This document shows positions 34,779-43,270 of a stretch of 60,202 nucleotides of DNA, piece by piece. Source of the DNA: Chloroflexi bacterium CSP1-4. Lineage in GTDB: Bacteria > Chloroflexota > Limnocylindria > Limnocylindrales > CSP1-4. A model generated the notes under the pieces. The model saw nothing but the letters and a program-made list of their open reading frames with translations. It had not been told where the DNA came from and searched no databases. Both the position numbers and the translations under genes were made by a program. Each line of letters begins with the position of its first letter. Positions within the stretch are counted from its first letter, which is position 1. The stretch covers positions 1-60,202 of the forward strand of contig LDXM01000016.1 of NCBI GenBank assembly GCA_001443375.1, given 5' to 3'.

Positions 34779-35816
34779 CTACAGGGTGCGCGCCCACGCC
34801 AGCCGCGCGGCGAGGTCGCCCACACGCTCGACGAAGCGCGCCAGGAACGCCTCGGCGTCCGCCTCCACGGCGATGTCGAGGTTGGGCGGCTTGCCCCAGG
34901 TGCGGCGCCAGTCGGTGACCGTCTCGCCGGTGGTGAGGATGCCGCCCAGCTCCACGTCCACCGCCAGCGCCTCGGCGCGGACCAGGCTCGGGTCGAGGGC
35001 CGCGGCCAACGCCAGCGGATCGTGGATGAAGGCGCCGTAGAAGCCGTCGTAGCGGCTGTGGAACTCCATATAGAAGCGCAGCGCATCGGCGAGGTAGCGG
35101 ACGATGGGCGTGCGGGGCGCGTGCGCGTCGTCGCCGGCGCGGGCGGCCAGGGCGGTCAGATGTTCGGGCGTCAGCTTCGCCTTCTCGGTGACGTCGAGCC
35201 CGAGCGCCAGGGGTCGGGGCTCGAGCCCGGCGGACTTCCGGGCCGCCTGGACCTCGGGCGCCCCGAAGTGGGTGAAGACGACCGCCGCCGCGTCGGGATC
35301 GACGCTGATGTTCCACTCTGTGGTGGGCGCGGTGTTGCCCGGGGAGCGGTACGAGCCGCCCATGATCACCAGGCGACGCAGCAGGACCGGCAGCTCCGGC
35401 TCGCGCAGCGCGGCGAGGGCGACGTTGGTCAGCGGCCCCAGCGCGACGAGCGTCAGCTCCCCGGGGCGCCGGCGCGCCTCATCGACGAGCAGGTCAACGG
35501 CGTGCCGCCGAGATAGCGGCCGGGACGGCGGCGGCAGCTCCGCATAGCCGATGCCCCGCGGCCCGTGCGTCTCCGGCGTCGTCGTGAGGGGCCGCACCAG
35601 CGGCGTTTCGCGCCCCAGCGCCACTTCGACGTCCGCGCGATCGGCCAGCTCCAGGACCGCGCGCGTGTTCACAGCCACCTGCCGCGCGTCGACGTTGCCC
35701 GCCACGCAGGTGGCGGCCACGAGCTCCACCTCCGGCGAGGCGCACGCGTAGAGGAGGGCCAGGGAATCGTCGATGCCGGTGTCGACGTCGAGGATGACGG
35801 GGTGGCGCTCGGTCAC
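34779..35816 (-). CDS. Inosine/uridine-preferring nucleoside hydrolase
   Basis: This ~345-aa enzyme has the calcium-binding DVDTGIDDSLAL signature, LVALGPLTNVALAL-like region, MGGSYRSPGN, EWNISVDPDAAAVVF and the C-terminal AFIHDPLALAAALDP with the last active-site His/Asp. It splits ribonucleosides into base and ribose. It supplies free purine bases to the guanine deaminase and xanthine dehydrogenase route. The GTG at 35816 (VTERHPVILDVDTG) is the best start because longer frames read into non-coding sequence. Confidence 0.92.
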   Translation of the reverse strand: MTERHPVILDVDTGIDDSLALLYACASPEVELVAATCVAGNVDARQVAVNTRAVLELADRADVEVALGRETPLVRPLTTTPETHGPRGIGYAELPPPSRPLSRRHAVDLLVDEARRRPGELTLVALGPLTNVALAALREPELPVLLRRLVIMGGSYRSPGNTAPTTEWNISVDPDAAAVVFTHFGAPEVQAARKSAGLEPRPLALGLDVTEKAKLTPEHLTALAARAGDDAHAPRTPIVRYLADALRFYMEFHSRYDGFYGAFIHDPLALAAALDPSLVRAEALAVDVELGGILTTGETVTDWRRTWGKPPNLDIAVEADAEAFLARFVERVGDLAARLAWARTL

Positions 35817-36158
35817 GCGAGGGGCTCGAGGAGGACCACGTCGATCGCGCACGACGGCACTGTAGCAACCCTCTACGCCGGTAGCCGGATCCGTTGTGCA
35901 CGTGGTGTTCAAACGGACGAACAGCGGGGTGCTGGAGGCCGCCACCGTGCTCATCGCTCACCGTTCCGCTTGTCTCGTGAGCGAATCGGCGGAGGAAGGC
36001 CGGCACCAGGGCCCCCGGCGACCCATTCCGAGGGGTCGTCCGCCCGTTGGCTCACCCGGCGTTCAGTCCTGCCGGGACCGGCGCGGGGCCGGGCATCGTC
36101 CCCGGGTGCTTTGCTCCCTGCGCCGGCGACCCATCGCCTCCCCGGCTACGATTGGCGC
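35817..36158. other. Intergenic region with a degenerate S-type repeat and icd promoter
   Basis: This 342-bp gap between divergent genes contains a partial S-family repeat (35903-36066) and a TACGAT -10 box (36147-36152) ending 6 nt before the icd ATG. Next to the repeat, CCCGGC-gttcagtcct-GCCGGG (36055-36076) forms a hairpin without a T-run. I see no further gene in it. Confidence 0.6.
35903..36066 (+). repeat. S-family repeat, partial or degenerate (S3)
   Basis: The left part GTTCAAACGGACGAAC (35907-35922) matches 15 of 16 bases of S2, and an inner TTCCGC...GCGGAGGAA hairpin is present, but the right end is GCTCACCCGGCGTTCAG, a direct rather than inverted copy of the left arm of S1/S2. It may be a rearranged copy. 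There is no HTH gene next to it. Confidence 0.5.
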
Positions 36159-37637
36159 ATGACCGCCGCCCAGCGCCATCGCGTGACCGTCATCCCCGGC
36201 GACGGCGTGGGCCCGGAGGTCACGCGCTCGGCGGTGCGCGTCATCGAGGCGGCCGGCGTGGCCGTCGACTGGGAGGAGGCCGAGGCCGGCGCGGAGGTCT
36301 TCAGGCGCGGCGACAGCTCCGGCGTGCCGAGCGAGACGCGCGACTCGATCGAGCGCACCCGGGTCGTGCTCAAGGGGCCGCTCGAAACGCCGATCGGCTT
36401 CGGCGAGAAGAGCGCCAACGTCACCTTGCGCAAGCTCTTCGAGACGTACGCCAACGTGCGGCCCGCACGCGAGCTGCCCGGCGTGCCGACGCGCTATGCC
36501 GGCGAGGGCGTGGACATGGTCATCGTGCGCGAGAACGTCGAGGACCTCTACGCGGGCATCGAGCACATGCAGACGCCGGACGTCGGCCAGTGCCTGAAGA
36601 TCATCAGCCGCAAAGGCTCGGAGAAGGTGATCCGCTACGCCTTCGAGCTGGCCCGGCGCGAGGGGCGCACGAAGGTCACGTGTGCCACGAAGGCCAACAT
36701 CATGAAGCTCACCGAGGGCCTCTTCAAACGAGTCTTCGAGGAGATGGCGCCCGAGTATCCCGAGATCGAGCCGGAGCACCTCATCATCGACAACGTGGCC
36801 CACCAGTTCGCCAAGGCGCCGGCCCAGTTCGACATCGTCGTCACCACGAACCTCAACGGCGACATCATCAGCGACCTCGCCTCCGGGCTCGTGGGGGGAC
36901 TCGGGTTCGCCGCTTCGGGCAACTACGGCGCGGAGGTGGCCATCTTCGAGGCGGTCCACGGCTCGGCGCCGAAGTACGCCGGCAGGGACGTCATCAACCC
37001 CACGGCGTTGATCCTCAGCGCGGTGATGATGCTGCGCCACCTGGGCGAGCACGCGGCCGCCGACACGGTCGAGAACGCCGTCTTCGTCACCCTCGAGTCC
37101 GGCGCGGCGGTGACCCAGGACCTGGCCCGGCAGACCGGCGGCGACATCGAGCACGCCGCCTCGACGACCGGCTACACGGACGCGGTGATCGCCAACCTCG
37201 GGAGGCGGCCGGCGAACCCGCCGCGCGGTCGGGGCCACGTCCGGCCGGCGCAGTCGCCCACTCCTCGGCCCGCCTGGTCCTACGCTGCCGATGCCTATGG
37301 GCGCATCAGCCGCCGGCTGGTGGGTGTGGACGTGATGATCGAGAGCGACCTGTCGGTGGCCGTCCTCGCGGCCGACCTGGAGGCCGCCGCCGGCCCGGCA
37401 CTGCGCCTCGAGACGGTGACCAGCCGCGGCACGAAGATCTGGCCCGGCGAGGTCGTGGGCGACAGCGTCCGCTGGTACACGGGCCGCTTCGTGGCGCCGG
37501 ATGGCGGAGCGGAGCCGAGCGAAGGGGAGATCCTGGCCCTGCTCGGACGCATCGGCGCGCGCCATCGCTGGACGCAGGTCGAGCGCCTGCAAGCGTTCGA
37601 CGGCCAGGACGGCTTCACGAAGGCGGCCGGCGAGTGA
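36159..37637 (+). CDS. icd: NADP-dependent isocitrate dehydrogenase (Thermus type)
   Basis: This 492-aa member of the isocitrate/isopropylmalate dehydrogenase family contains [14 protein letters not shown], the substrate motif [40 protein letters not shown] and the cofactor region [25 protein letters not shown]. The ~120-residue C-terminal extension after residue 370 ([17 protein letters not shown]...) is characteristic of the Thermus-type enzyme. It oxidises isocitrate to 2-oxoglutarate in the TCA cycle. A TACGAT box 6 nt upstream of the ATG suggests a leaderless mRNA. It overlaps purE by 4 bp. Confidence 0.92.
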   Translation: MTAAQRHRVTVIPGDGVGPEVTRSAVRVIEAAGVAVDWEEAEAGAEVFRRGDSSGVPSETRDSIERTRVVLKGPLETPIGFGEKSANVTLRKLFETYANVRPARELPGVPTRYAGEGVDMVIVRENVEDLYAGIEHMQTPDVGQCLKIISRKGSEKVIRYAFELARREGRTKVTCATKANIMKLTEGLFKRVFEEMAPEYPEIEPEHLIIDNVAHQFAKAPAQFDIVVTTNLNGDIISDLASGLVGGLGFAASGNYGAEVAIFEAVHGSAPKYAGRDVINPTALILSAVMMLRHLGEHAAADTVENAVFVTLESGAAVTQDLARQTGGDIEHAASTTGYTDAVIANLGRRPANPPRGRGHVRPAQSPTPRPAWSYAADAYGRISRRLVGVDVMIESDLSVAVLAADLEAAAGPALRLETVTSRGTKIWPGEVVGDSVRWYTGRFVAPDGGAEPSEGEILALLGRIGARHRWTQVERLQAFDGQDGFTKAAGE

Positions 37638-38158
37638 ACGCCGCGACCGACGCCGGGGCCACGGTGCCGGGCAGCCCGCGGGTCGCCATCGTCGTCGGCA
37701 GCCGCTCAGACCTCCCGACCATGGAGGCCGCCACGCAGACGCTGGACGAGCTGGGGATTGGCCACGAGTTGCGCGTCATCTCCGCCCACCGCGCGCCCGA
37801 CCTCCTGGACCGCTACATCGCCGACGCCGAGGGGCGGGGCATCACGGTCTTCATCGCCGCGGCCGGACTGGCCGCGCACCTCCCCGGCGTCATCGCCTCG
37901 AAGACGACCCGACCGGTCATCGGCGTGCCCCTGAAGGGCGGCGTCTCGGACGGTCTCGACGCACTCCTCTCCATCGTTCAGATGCCGAAAGGCGTGCCCG
38001 TGGCCACCGTCGGGGTGGGCAACGCCACCAACGCCGCCCTCCTCGCGGCGCAGATCCTCGCCCAGGCCGACCCCGAGCTGCGGGCCCGCGTGGCCGAGCA
38101 CCGCTCCAGGGGGGCCCAGGCCGCCGCCGACGACCCGACGAACGCGGACGGCGTCTGA
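37634..38158 (+). CDS. purE: N5-carboxyaminoimidazole ribonucleotide mutase
   Basis: This 174-aa class I PurE has [17 protein letters not shown] at the N-terminus, VISAHRAPD with the active-site histidine, [68 protein letters not shown], all typical. It interconverts N5-CAIR and CAIR in de novo purine synthesis. The GTG start overlaps the icd stop (GTGA). PurK is not in the window. Confidence 0.95.
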   Translation: MNAATDAGATVPGSPRVAIVVGSRSDLPTMEAATQTLDELGIGHELRVISAHRAPDLLDRYIADAEGRGITVFIAAAGLAAHLPGVIASKTTRPVIGVPLKGGVSDGLDALLSIVQMPKGVPVATVGVGNATNAALLAAQILAQADPELRARVAEHRSRGAQAAADDPTNADGV

Positions 38159-38218
38159 TCATCTCGCCGCGTGGCTCTCGCCCCGTGGCTCTCGCTGCGT
38201 GGCCGTTGCCGCACGCCT

Positions 38219-38358
38219 CTCAGACGCACGCCTCGGGAGCGTTAGAAGCCCGGCACAGGCGAATCGGGCTCACACGGACACCCGCAGAGCATATGAGCGT
38301 CGGGGGGCGCTGTTCGGGCCTCGCGCCGCTTCTTGCGTTCCGCTGGCGTGCGTCTGAG
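38219..38358 (+). repeat. R-family structured repeat R4 (140 bp)
   Basis: 140 bp with left arm CTCAGACGCACGCCTCGGG and right arm ending GGCGTGCGTCTGAG, and the 29-bp inner segment at offset 50 (38269-38297). Same orientation as R1, R2 and R5. It lies 61 bp after purE and, with R5, flanks the second toxin-antitoxin module. Confidence 0.86.
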
Positions 38359-38374
38359 GATCAGTCGCCGAGGC

Positions 38375-38421
38375 TTCAGACGCGCGCCCGGGGAGCGTTG
38401 GAAGCCCGGGCCGGGCGAAGC
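38375..38421 (+). repeat. Partial R-family left half next to vapC
   Basis: About 47 bp match the left third of R5 (39133-39179) with five or so differences, then the similarity stops 19 bp before the 3' end of the PIN toxin gene. Because R5 lies on the other side of the module, these form direct repeats 758 bp apart around vapCB. Confidence 0.65.
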
Positions 38422-38439
38422 GCCGCCGGCGCCTGACCG

Positions 38440-38841
38440 CTACCAGATCGCGCGCAGATCCCGGCGCGCCGCGGCGAAGCTCCGGATCCGCGTGTCCTTG
38501 CTGATCAACGGGACGCCCCGCTCCCTCGCCGTCGCATAGAGCATCGCGTCGGCCGGATCACCGACGAAGCCGAGCCCGGGCAGCAGCCCCGCGGCGACCG
38601 CCGCGGTCGGTGTCAGCTCGGCCAGCTCGACCCGCTCGCCGGCCAGGAAGTCCTGCGTCCAGACGAAGATGTCACGGTCGAGTCGAACCCGCCCCTTGTC
38701 GACGAGCAGCACGATCTCCCACAGCGAGACCGGGCTGATGAGGATCCTCTCGGCGCGCTCGATCTCCCGGCGGGCGCGAGCAGAGAGGCGGTCGTCGACG
38801 GCCTGCCACCACAGGATGACGTGGGTATCGAGGAGGGTCAC
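38440..38841 (-). CDS. vapC: PIN-domain toxin (VapC type)
   Basis: This 133-aa PIN ribonuclease keeps the acidic residues: D in TLLDTHVILWW, E in VSLWEIVLL, D in FVGDPADAML and D in LISKDTRIR. The GTG start at 38841 overlaps the antitoxin stop (GTGA). It is expected to cleave a structural RNA when freed from its antitoxin. R repeats are found on both sides of the module. Confidence 0.9.
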   Translation of the reverse strand: MTLLDTHVILWWQAVDDRLSARARREIERAERILISPVSLWEIVLLVDKGRVRLDRDIFVWTQDFLAGERVELAELTPTAAVAAGLLPGLGFVGDPADAMLYATARERGVPLISKDTRIRSFAAARRDLRAIW

Positions 38842-39104
38842 CCCCCCGTCTCCCACGGCGTCCCGGTCGAGAAGTAGGCTTCGTCCTCCTCGGCCACCAG
38901 ATGCACCGATCGGTACGTGGAGCGACCGGTCGGCTCCTCATCCATGGGGACGACACGTGCGATCGGTCGCCCACGCTTGGTGATGACCAGGGGAACGTGA
39001 TCGACGGCCACCTGGTCGAGAAGTGCCAGGCATCGGGCCTTGAACGTGCTCGCCATCACCGTCCGCTCCATCATCCTCTCCAAGTGACCAGTATTCATGG
39101 TCAT
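38838..39104 (-). CDS. Phd/YefM-like antitoxin for PIN toxin
   Basis: The conserved part (MASTFKARCLALLDQVAVDHVPLVITKRGRPIARVVP) is a Phd/YefM-type DNA-binding antitoxin domain, and the tail is acidic. Paired with the PIN toxin by GTGA overlap. The longest reading (88 aa) starts at 39104, but that ATG lies inside the probable operator; starts at 39074 or 39071, after a GGAGAGG site, or 39056 are more plausible. Confidence 0.82.
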   Translation of the reverse strand: MTMNTGHLERMMERTVMASTFKARCLALLDQVAVDHVPLVITKRGRPIARVVPMDEEPTGRSTYRSVHLVAEEDEAYFSTGTPWETGG

Positions 39105-39112
39105 CTTACCAT
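39085..39112 (-). promoter_or_regulatory. Operator/promoter of the second toxin-antitoxin module
   Basis: Two overlapping inverted repeats, TGACCA-gtattca-TGGTCA (39085-39103) and ATGGT-catctt-ACCAT (39097-39112), lie upstream of the likely antitoxin start in a stretch clearly richer in AT than its surroundings. The minus strand also carries TAAGAT, a -10-like hexamer. This fits an autoregulated toxin-antitoxin operator. Confidence 0.5.
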
Positions 39113-39132
39113 GTGGTCGCGGACCTGCCCGT

Positions 39133-39273
39133 CCTCAGACGCGCGCCCGGGGAGCGTTAGAAGCCCGGGCTGGACGAATCGAGCTCATACGCACGCCCAC
39201 GGAGCCATTTGAGCACTGGGCGGCGCTGTTCGAGCCGCCCGCCGCTTCTTGCGTTCCGCTGACGTTCGTTTGA
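39133..39273 (+). repeat. R-family structured repeat R5 (141 bp)
   Basis: Left arm CTCAGACGCGCGCCCGGGG, right arm ending GACGTTCGTTTGAG, inner segment 39183-39212 (30 bp) at offset 50. Between the inner segment and the right arm a perfect GGGCGGC/GCCGCCC stem can form. Same orientation as R4. One base longer than the other copies. Confidence 0.85.
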
Positions 39274-39353
39274 GGATCCGGCACCACGACGGCCACCACG
39301 ACGGGCAGGCACGAGCCCCTCGTCGCCGCCGATCCGGCGGGTCCACCCGGGCG

Positions 39354-39359
39354 TAGAAT
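39354..39359 (+). promoter_or_regulatory. -10 box of the membrane-protein-Nudix gene pair
   Basis: TAGAAT lies 7 nt before the GTG start at 39367, the same short spacing seen upstream of vapB, icd and the DUF3830 gene. No convincing -35. Confidence 0.4.
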
Positions 39360-39366
39360 CCGGGAC

Positions 39367-39789
39367 GTGATGCAAGACGAGCGCTTGACGCCCGACATGC
39401 CCGTCCTCGACCGGCAGGGGGTACCGGTTCGGCACGACGCGCCGGGCGGAGCCGTGACCCCCGGTCGCGTGCCCGAGACGAAGCCGACGCCGCTCCAGGG
39501 CGCCTTCATCCACCTGTCGCTGGTGGGGCTCATCTGCGGCACGATCGCCATCACCGCGCTCAACCTCGGTGCCCAGCTCCACGATCCGATCGTGCGCTTC
39601 CCGGTGCTCCTCGGCGGCCTGATGCTCGTCCTCGTCACCGCCGACGCCGCCCTGCGCATCTGGCGCTCGGCTTTCGCCTGGCTCGCGGTGCATCGTGGTC
39701 GCGGGCTCGTCCGGTTCGCCTGGTTCGCCGTCGCCTGCCTCGGGGTCGTGCTCGAGGTGACGGCGATCTGGCTCGTCGTGGGAGCCTGA
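39367..39789 (+). CDS. Small membrane protein of unknown function
   Basis: I do not recognise this 140-aa protein. The first ~40 residues are hydrophilic, followed by three hydrophobic segments (about 48-68, 78-96 and 112-138), so it is probably an inner-membrane protein with a cytosolic N-terminus. GTG 39367 or the next codon ATG 39370 is the start. It ends 4 bp before a Nudix gene, so the two are probably co-transcribed. Confidence 0.6.
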   Translation: MMQDERLTPDMPVLDRQGVPVRHDAPGGAVTPGRVPETKPTPLQGAFIHLSLVGLICGTIAITALNLGAQLHDPIVRFPVLLGGLMLVLVTADAALRIWRSAFAWLAVHRGRGLVRFAWFAVACLGVVLEVTAIWLVVGA

Positions 39790-39793
39790 GGCG

Positions 39794-40411
39794 ATGGACG
39801 AGGATCTGACCGAGGCCGCTCACCGCCCAGAGGAGCACGTCTCGGGCGGCGTCCCCTCGTGGCTGGCGGCGGCGCTCAACTACTGCTCGCGCTGCGGCGC
39901 GGCGCTCCGCTTCGGGTCGATCGATGGCGACCACCGCGAGCGCCTGGCCTGCTCCGCCTGCGGGTTCGTGGCCTACGTCAACCCCCGCCTCGTGGTCACG
40001 ACGCTGCCCATCACCGAGGGCGGCGAGGTGGTCCTGCTGCGGCGCGGCATCGAGCCCGGCTACGGTTTCTGGGCGCAGCCGGGCGGCTTCCTGGAGATCG
40101 ACGAGACCGTGCGCGAGGGCGCCATTCGCGAAACCCTGGAGGAGACGGGGCTGCTCGTCGAGCCCGGCGAGATCGTGGGCCTCTATTCCCGCACTCAGGC
40201 GGCCGTGGTGGTCGTTGCCTTCGAAGCGCGGATCGTGGGTGGGGCGCTGCGGGCGAACCCCGAGGCGCTCGAGTTCGGCACCTTCGCCCCCGAGGCGATC
40301 CCCTGGCCGGAGATCGCCTTCCGGACCTCGACCTGGGCGCTCCGCGACTGGGTCCGCCGCGTCCGCCCTGACCTCCACCCCGAGCTGCTCCGCGAGCAGC
40401 CCGCCGTCTGA
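39794..40411 (+). CDS. Nudix hydrolase with N-terminal zinc ribbon
   Basis: This 205-aa protein has a zinc ribbon at ~31-57 (CSRCG and CSACG) followed by a Nudix domain with a complete Nudix box GGFLEIDETVREGAIRETLEETGL. The zinc-ribbon-Nudix layout is that of NudC-like or related NADH/ADP-ribose pyrophosphatases. The substrate cannot be told from sequence. It lies 4 bp after the small membrane protein gene. Confidence 0.85.
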   Translation: MDEDLTEAAHRPEEHVSGGVPSWLAAALNYCSRCGAALRFGSIDGDHRERLACSACGFVAYVNPRLVVTTLPITEGGEVVLLRRGIEPGYGFWAQPGGFLEIDETVREGAIRETLEETGLLVEPGEIVGLYSRTQAAVVVVAFEARIVGGALRANPEALEFGTFAPEAIPWPEIAFRTSTWALRDWVRRVRPDLHPELLREQPAV

Positions 40412-40424
40412 CCGCGAAGGCGCC

Positions 40425-40829
40425 TCAGCCGAGCGAGGCGCGCACGCGGTCGAGGGTGATGACGAAGACCTCTCGCGCTCCCGTCCGGATCGGGTAGTCC
40501 TCGCCGCGGTACCGTCGCGACAGGCGGTCGATGACCGCGAGGCCTTCGTCCGGCCGGATCTCCGTCACGTGCCCGGCGGCCTGGATGTAGCGGAACGGCT
40601 TCGTGCGATCCACCACCGTGATGCCGGCCTGCGGGTTGGCGCGCCAGTTGCGGCCCTTGACCGAGCCGACCGGCGAGCTGATCAACAGGTTCTCCCCGTC
40701 CCAGTCGATCCAGACGATGTGGCTGCAGATGGACCCGTCGAGCCCGATCGAGGAGACGTGGCCGAGGACGTCTGTCGTGACCAGGTCGAGCAGCTCGTCG
40801 GGGACGGTGGTGGTCCGGATGGCGGGCAT
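40425..40829 (-). CDS. PPOX-class F420/FMN-dependent oxidoreductase
   Basis: This 134-aa split-barrel protein has LGHVSSIGLDGSICSHIVWIDWDGENLLISSPVGSVKGRNWRANPQAGITVVD, the pattern of PPOX-class F420-dependent proteins common in Actinobacteria and Chloroflexota. Converges with the Nudix gene 13 bp away. Substrate unknown. Confidence 0.8.
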   Translation of the reverse strand: MPAIRTTTVPDELLDLVTTDVLGHVSSIGLDGSICSHIVWIDWDGENLLISSPVGSVKGRNWRANPQAGITVVDRTKPFRYIQAAGHVTEIRPDEGLAVIDRLSRRYRGEDYPIRTGAREVFVITLDRVRASLG

Positions 40830-40860
40830 GGGGTCGGGTGCGCTCCTCTGTTGGGGGCGG

Positions 40861-42042
40861 CTACGCCGGCAGCGGGCCCGGCCGGCCCAGCAGGTAGCCC
40901 TGGCCGGCGCGCACCCCGAGCTCCTCGAGCGCCTCCAGCTCGGCGACCGTCTCGATGCCCTCGGCGACGATGGCGATGCCCATCTCGCGTGCGAAGGCCA
41001 CGAGGGCGGTGGTCAGCGCCCGGCGCGGCCGATCCCAGTCCACGTCATGCGTGAGGCTGATATCCACCTTGATGAGGTCGGGTTCGAGCCGCACGATGTG
41101 GCGCAGGCTGGCGAAGCCGGCCCCTGCGTCGTCGATGGCCAGCCGCCCGCCCTCGGCGCGGAACGAGTGCAGCGCGCTGCGCAGGAGGTCGTAATCGGGC
41201 ACGGGAGCGTGCTCGGTGATCTCCAGCACGATGCGCTGCGCGGGCACGCCCATGAGCGCCGCGTCCAACCGCTCCGAGAGGCACGCTTCGGGTGAGAGGT
41301 TCAACGAGAGATAGACCTCCGGCGACAACTCGTCGAAGTGCGCCAGGGCGGCGTCGATGGCGGCGAACTCGAGGTCGATGCCGAGGCCGACCTCCACTGC
41401 GGCGGCGAACCACTGGTCCGGGGGGCGCTTCGGCTCGACCTGGAAGCGGGCCAGGGCCTCGTAGCCGACCACACGGCGAGTGACGAGATCCATGATGGGC
41501 TGGAAGACGGGCACGATCCCGCCCGGCCCCAGCGCCGCACGCACCTCCTCGATCTTCCTGCTGCGGTCCGCGACTCGCCGCTCCGTCTGGGCCAGGCGCT
41601 CGTCCAGCTCGCGGCCGACGCTCGCCGCCGCGGTCCCCGAGAGGCTCGCCAGGCCCCGCTTCGCACGCTCGATGGCCTCGAGCAGCTCGCCGATGGGTGC
41701 ACCCTTGACCACGTAGCTCAGGGCGCCCGCGCGGAGCATCTCGGCCACGCTGGCCCGGTCGTCATGCGCGGAGAGCGCCACGACGCGCGTCGCCGGCGAC
41801 ACGCGGCCGATCTCGCGCGTGGCACGGGAACCACCACCAGCCGGCATCCGCGCATCGATCACGGCCACGTCGGGTTGCTCCCTGGCGGCGACCGAGATCG
41901 CCTCATCGGCATCTTCAGCGGTGCCGACCACGACCATGCCGGGTTCTCGGCGGATGGCTTCCGCGACCGCGAGGCGGACGCTGGCATCGTCCTCGGCGAC
42001 GAGGACCCGGATGGTCACGTCGGTCTCCGGCACCGGATTCAT
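40861..42042 (-). CDS. Response regulator with EAL phosphodiesterase domain
   Basis: This 393-aa protein has a receiver domain (~9-125; VAEDDASVR, phospho-Asp in VAVIDARMP, Lys in YVVKG), a coiled linker, and an EAL domain (~160-390). The EAL active-site set is present: GYEALARF, LNLSPEA, LEITEHA, AIDDAGAGFAS, LIKVDISL and AEGIET, so c-di-GMP breakdown controlled by phosphorylation is expected. The ATG at 42042 overlaps the upstream kinase stop (ATGA), tying it to that kinase. Confidence 0.9.
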   Translation of the reverse strand: MNPVPETDVTIRVLVAEDDASVRLAVAEAIRREPGMVVVGTAEDADEAISVAAREQPDVAVIDARMPAGGGSRATREIGRVSPATRVVALSAHDDRASVAEMLRAGALSYVVKGAPIGELLEAIERAKRGLASLSGTAAASVGRELDERLAQTERRVADRSRKIEEVRAALGPGGIVPVFQPIMDLVTRRVVGYEALARFQVEPKRPPDQWFAAAVEVGLGIDLEFAAIDAALAHFDELSPEVYLSLNLSPEACLSERLDAALMGVPAQRIVLEITEHAPVPDYDLLRSALHSFRAEGGRLAIDDAGAGFASLRHIVRLEPDLIKVDISLTHDVDWDRPRRALTTALVAFAREMGIAIVAEGIETVAELEALEELGVRAGQGYLLGRPGPLPA

Positions 42043-43223
42043 ACGGGGTCCTCTGCGATACTTCCGAGCGGGATCCAGGCCGTCACCGTCGTGCCCGCGC
42101 CGGGTGCGCTCTCGATCCGGCACCAGCCGCCGGACAGCTCCGCCCGCTCCATCATCGATGGCAGGCCGAGGTGCCCGCGCTGCGGCGCGACCAGATCCGG
42201 GGCGAAGCCGCGGCCGTCATCACGCACCTCGAGTCGGACGCCGTTGCCGTCGTCGGCCAGCGTGACCGTCACCGACGTCGCGGCGGCGTGTTTGCGTGCG
42301 TTCACGAGGGCTTCCTGCGCGATGCGATACAGGACGACGTTCTCCTCGTAGGCCGGCTTGGTAGCCAGCGAGGCATCGAGCGCGTAGGCGGGCCCGCCCG
42401 CCGTCGCGGCCTGCTCGAGGTACTCCTCCAGCGCATCTGCCAGGCCGCCGCGTTCGAGCGACATGGGGCGCAGCTCGAACAGGAGCCGACGCAGGCCCGA
42501 CATCGAGTCCGACACCGTGGCACGCAGGGCGTTCATCTCGTCGAGCAGCGCCGGGTCGGTGAGCCCCCGCATGAGGAGTTCGAGGCGGATGCCGACCGCC
42601 ACCATCGTCTGGATCGTGTCGTCGTGGATGTCGGCGGCGATATGCCGGCGCTCCTCCTCCTGCGCGGTCACCAGGCGCGCAGCGAGGAGGCGGCGTTGCT
42701 CCAGCGTCTGGCGCAGCTGTTCCAGGCTCTCGCGCAGCTCCACGGTCCGTTCCGCGACACGCTCCTCCAGCGCGCCGGCGTACTCGGCCAGGTCCAGCTC
42801 CATGCGCCGCGTGGCCAGGTGGTTGCGGATGCGCAGCAGCGCCTCGAGGTGGTCGAAGGGCTTGGTCAGGAAGTCCGTGGCGCCCAGGGAGAGCGCCCGT
42901 TCGCGTGCTGCGGGCGTGACATCGGCGGTCAGCACGACGACCAGCGGACGGGACACCCCACGCTCGGGCTCCGTGACCTGCCGCAGGATGCTGTAGCCGT
43001 CGACCTCGGGCATGTGGAGATCGAGCAGGAGCAGGTCCGGCGTCCAGGTCTCGCACAGCATCAGGCCTTCGAGGGGATCGTTCGTGGCACGGACCGCGGT
43101 GTAGCCGGCCTCCCCGAGCAGGCGCTCGAGCAGGCGCGTGTTGGCCGGCTCGTCGTCGACGATCAGGACGCGGGCGCCGGCGAGGCGTTCCGGCGGTCGG
43201 ACGACGTCGATGTCGAGCGGCAC
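42039..43223 (-). CDS. Receiver-NarX-type histidine kinase
   Basis: This 394-aa cytosolic protein begins with a receiver domain (~17-135; LIVDDEPANTRLL, LLLLDLHMPEVDG, TKPFDHLEA), a coiled coil, and a HisKA_3-type kinase (H in EERRHIAADIHDDTIQ, ATP-binding region NARKHAAATSV and DDGRGF). It has no sensor or membrane domain, so it probably receives input through its receiver. It passes phosphate to the translationally coupled EAL regulator, by inference. It lies 47 bp after the preceding kinase. Confidence 0.88.
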   Translation of the reverse strand: MPLDIDVVRPPERLAGARVLIVDDEPANTRLLERLLGEAGYTAVRATNDPLEGLMLCETWTPDLLLLDLHMPEVDGYSILRQVTEPERGVSRPLVVVLTADVTPAARERALSLGATDFLTKPFDHLEALLRIRNHLATRRMELDLAEYAGALEERVAERTVELRESLEQLRQTLEQRRLLAARLVTAQEEERRHIAADIHDDTIQTMVAVGIRLELLMRGLTDPALLDEMNALRATVSDSMSGLRRLLFELRPMSLERGGLADALEEYLEQAATAGGPAYALDASLATKPAYEENVVLYRIAQEALVNARKHAAATSVTVTLADDGNGVRLEVRDDGRGFAPDLVAPQRGHLGLPSMMERAELSGGWCRIESAPGAGTTVTAWIPLGSIAEDPV

Positions 43224-43226
43224 GGC

Positions 43227-43268
43227 TCAGCTCCTCTCGAGGATCGCGTCGACGGCCGCCAGGAATGC
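43227..43268 (-). pseudogene. C-terminal remnant of a receiver domain
   Basis: In the gap between two kinase genes the minus strand reads RPIDVTAFLAAVDAILERS followed by a stop, in a different frame from the upstream kinase. This is the usual last helix of a receiver domain; the sister kinase upstream ends with KPIDVLAFLDLVGELL at the end of its receiver. An ancestral kinase-receiver fusion seems to have lost most of the receiver through a deletion that also shifted the frame. Confidence 0.65.
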
Positions 43269-43270
43269 GG

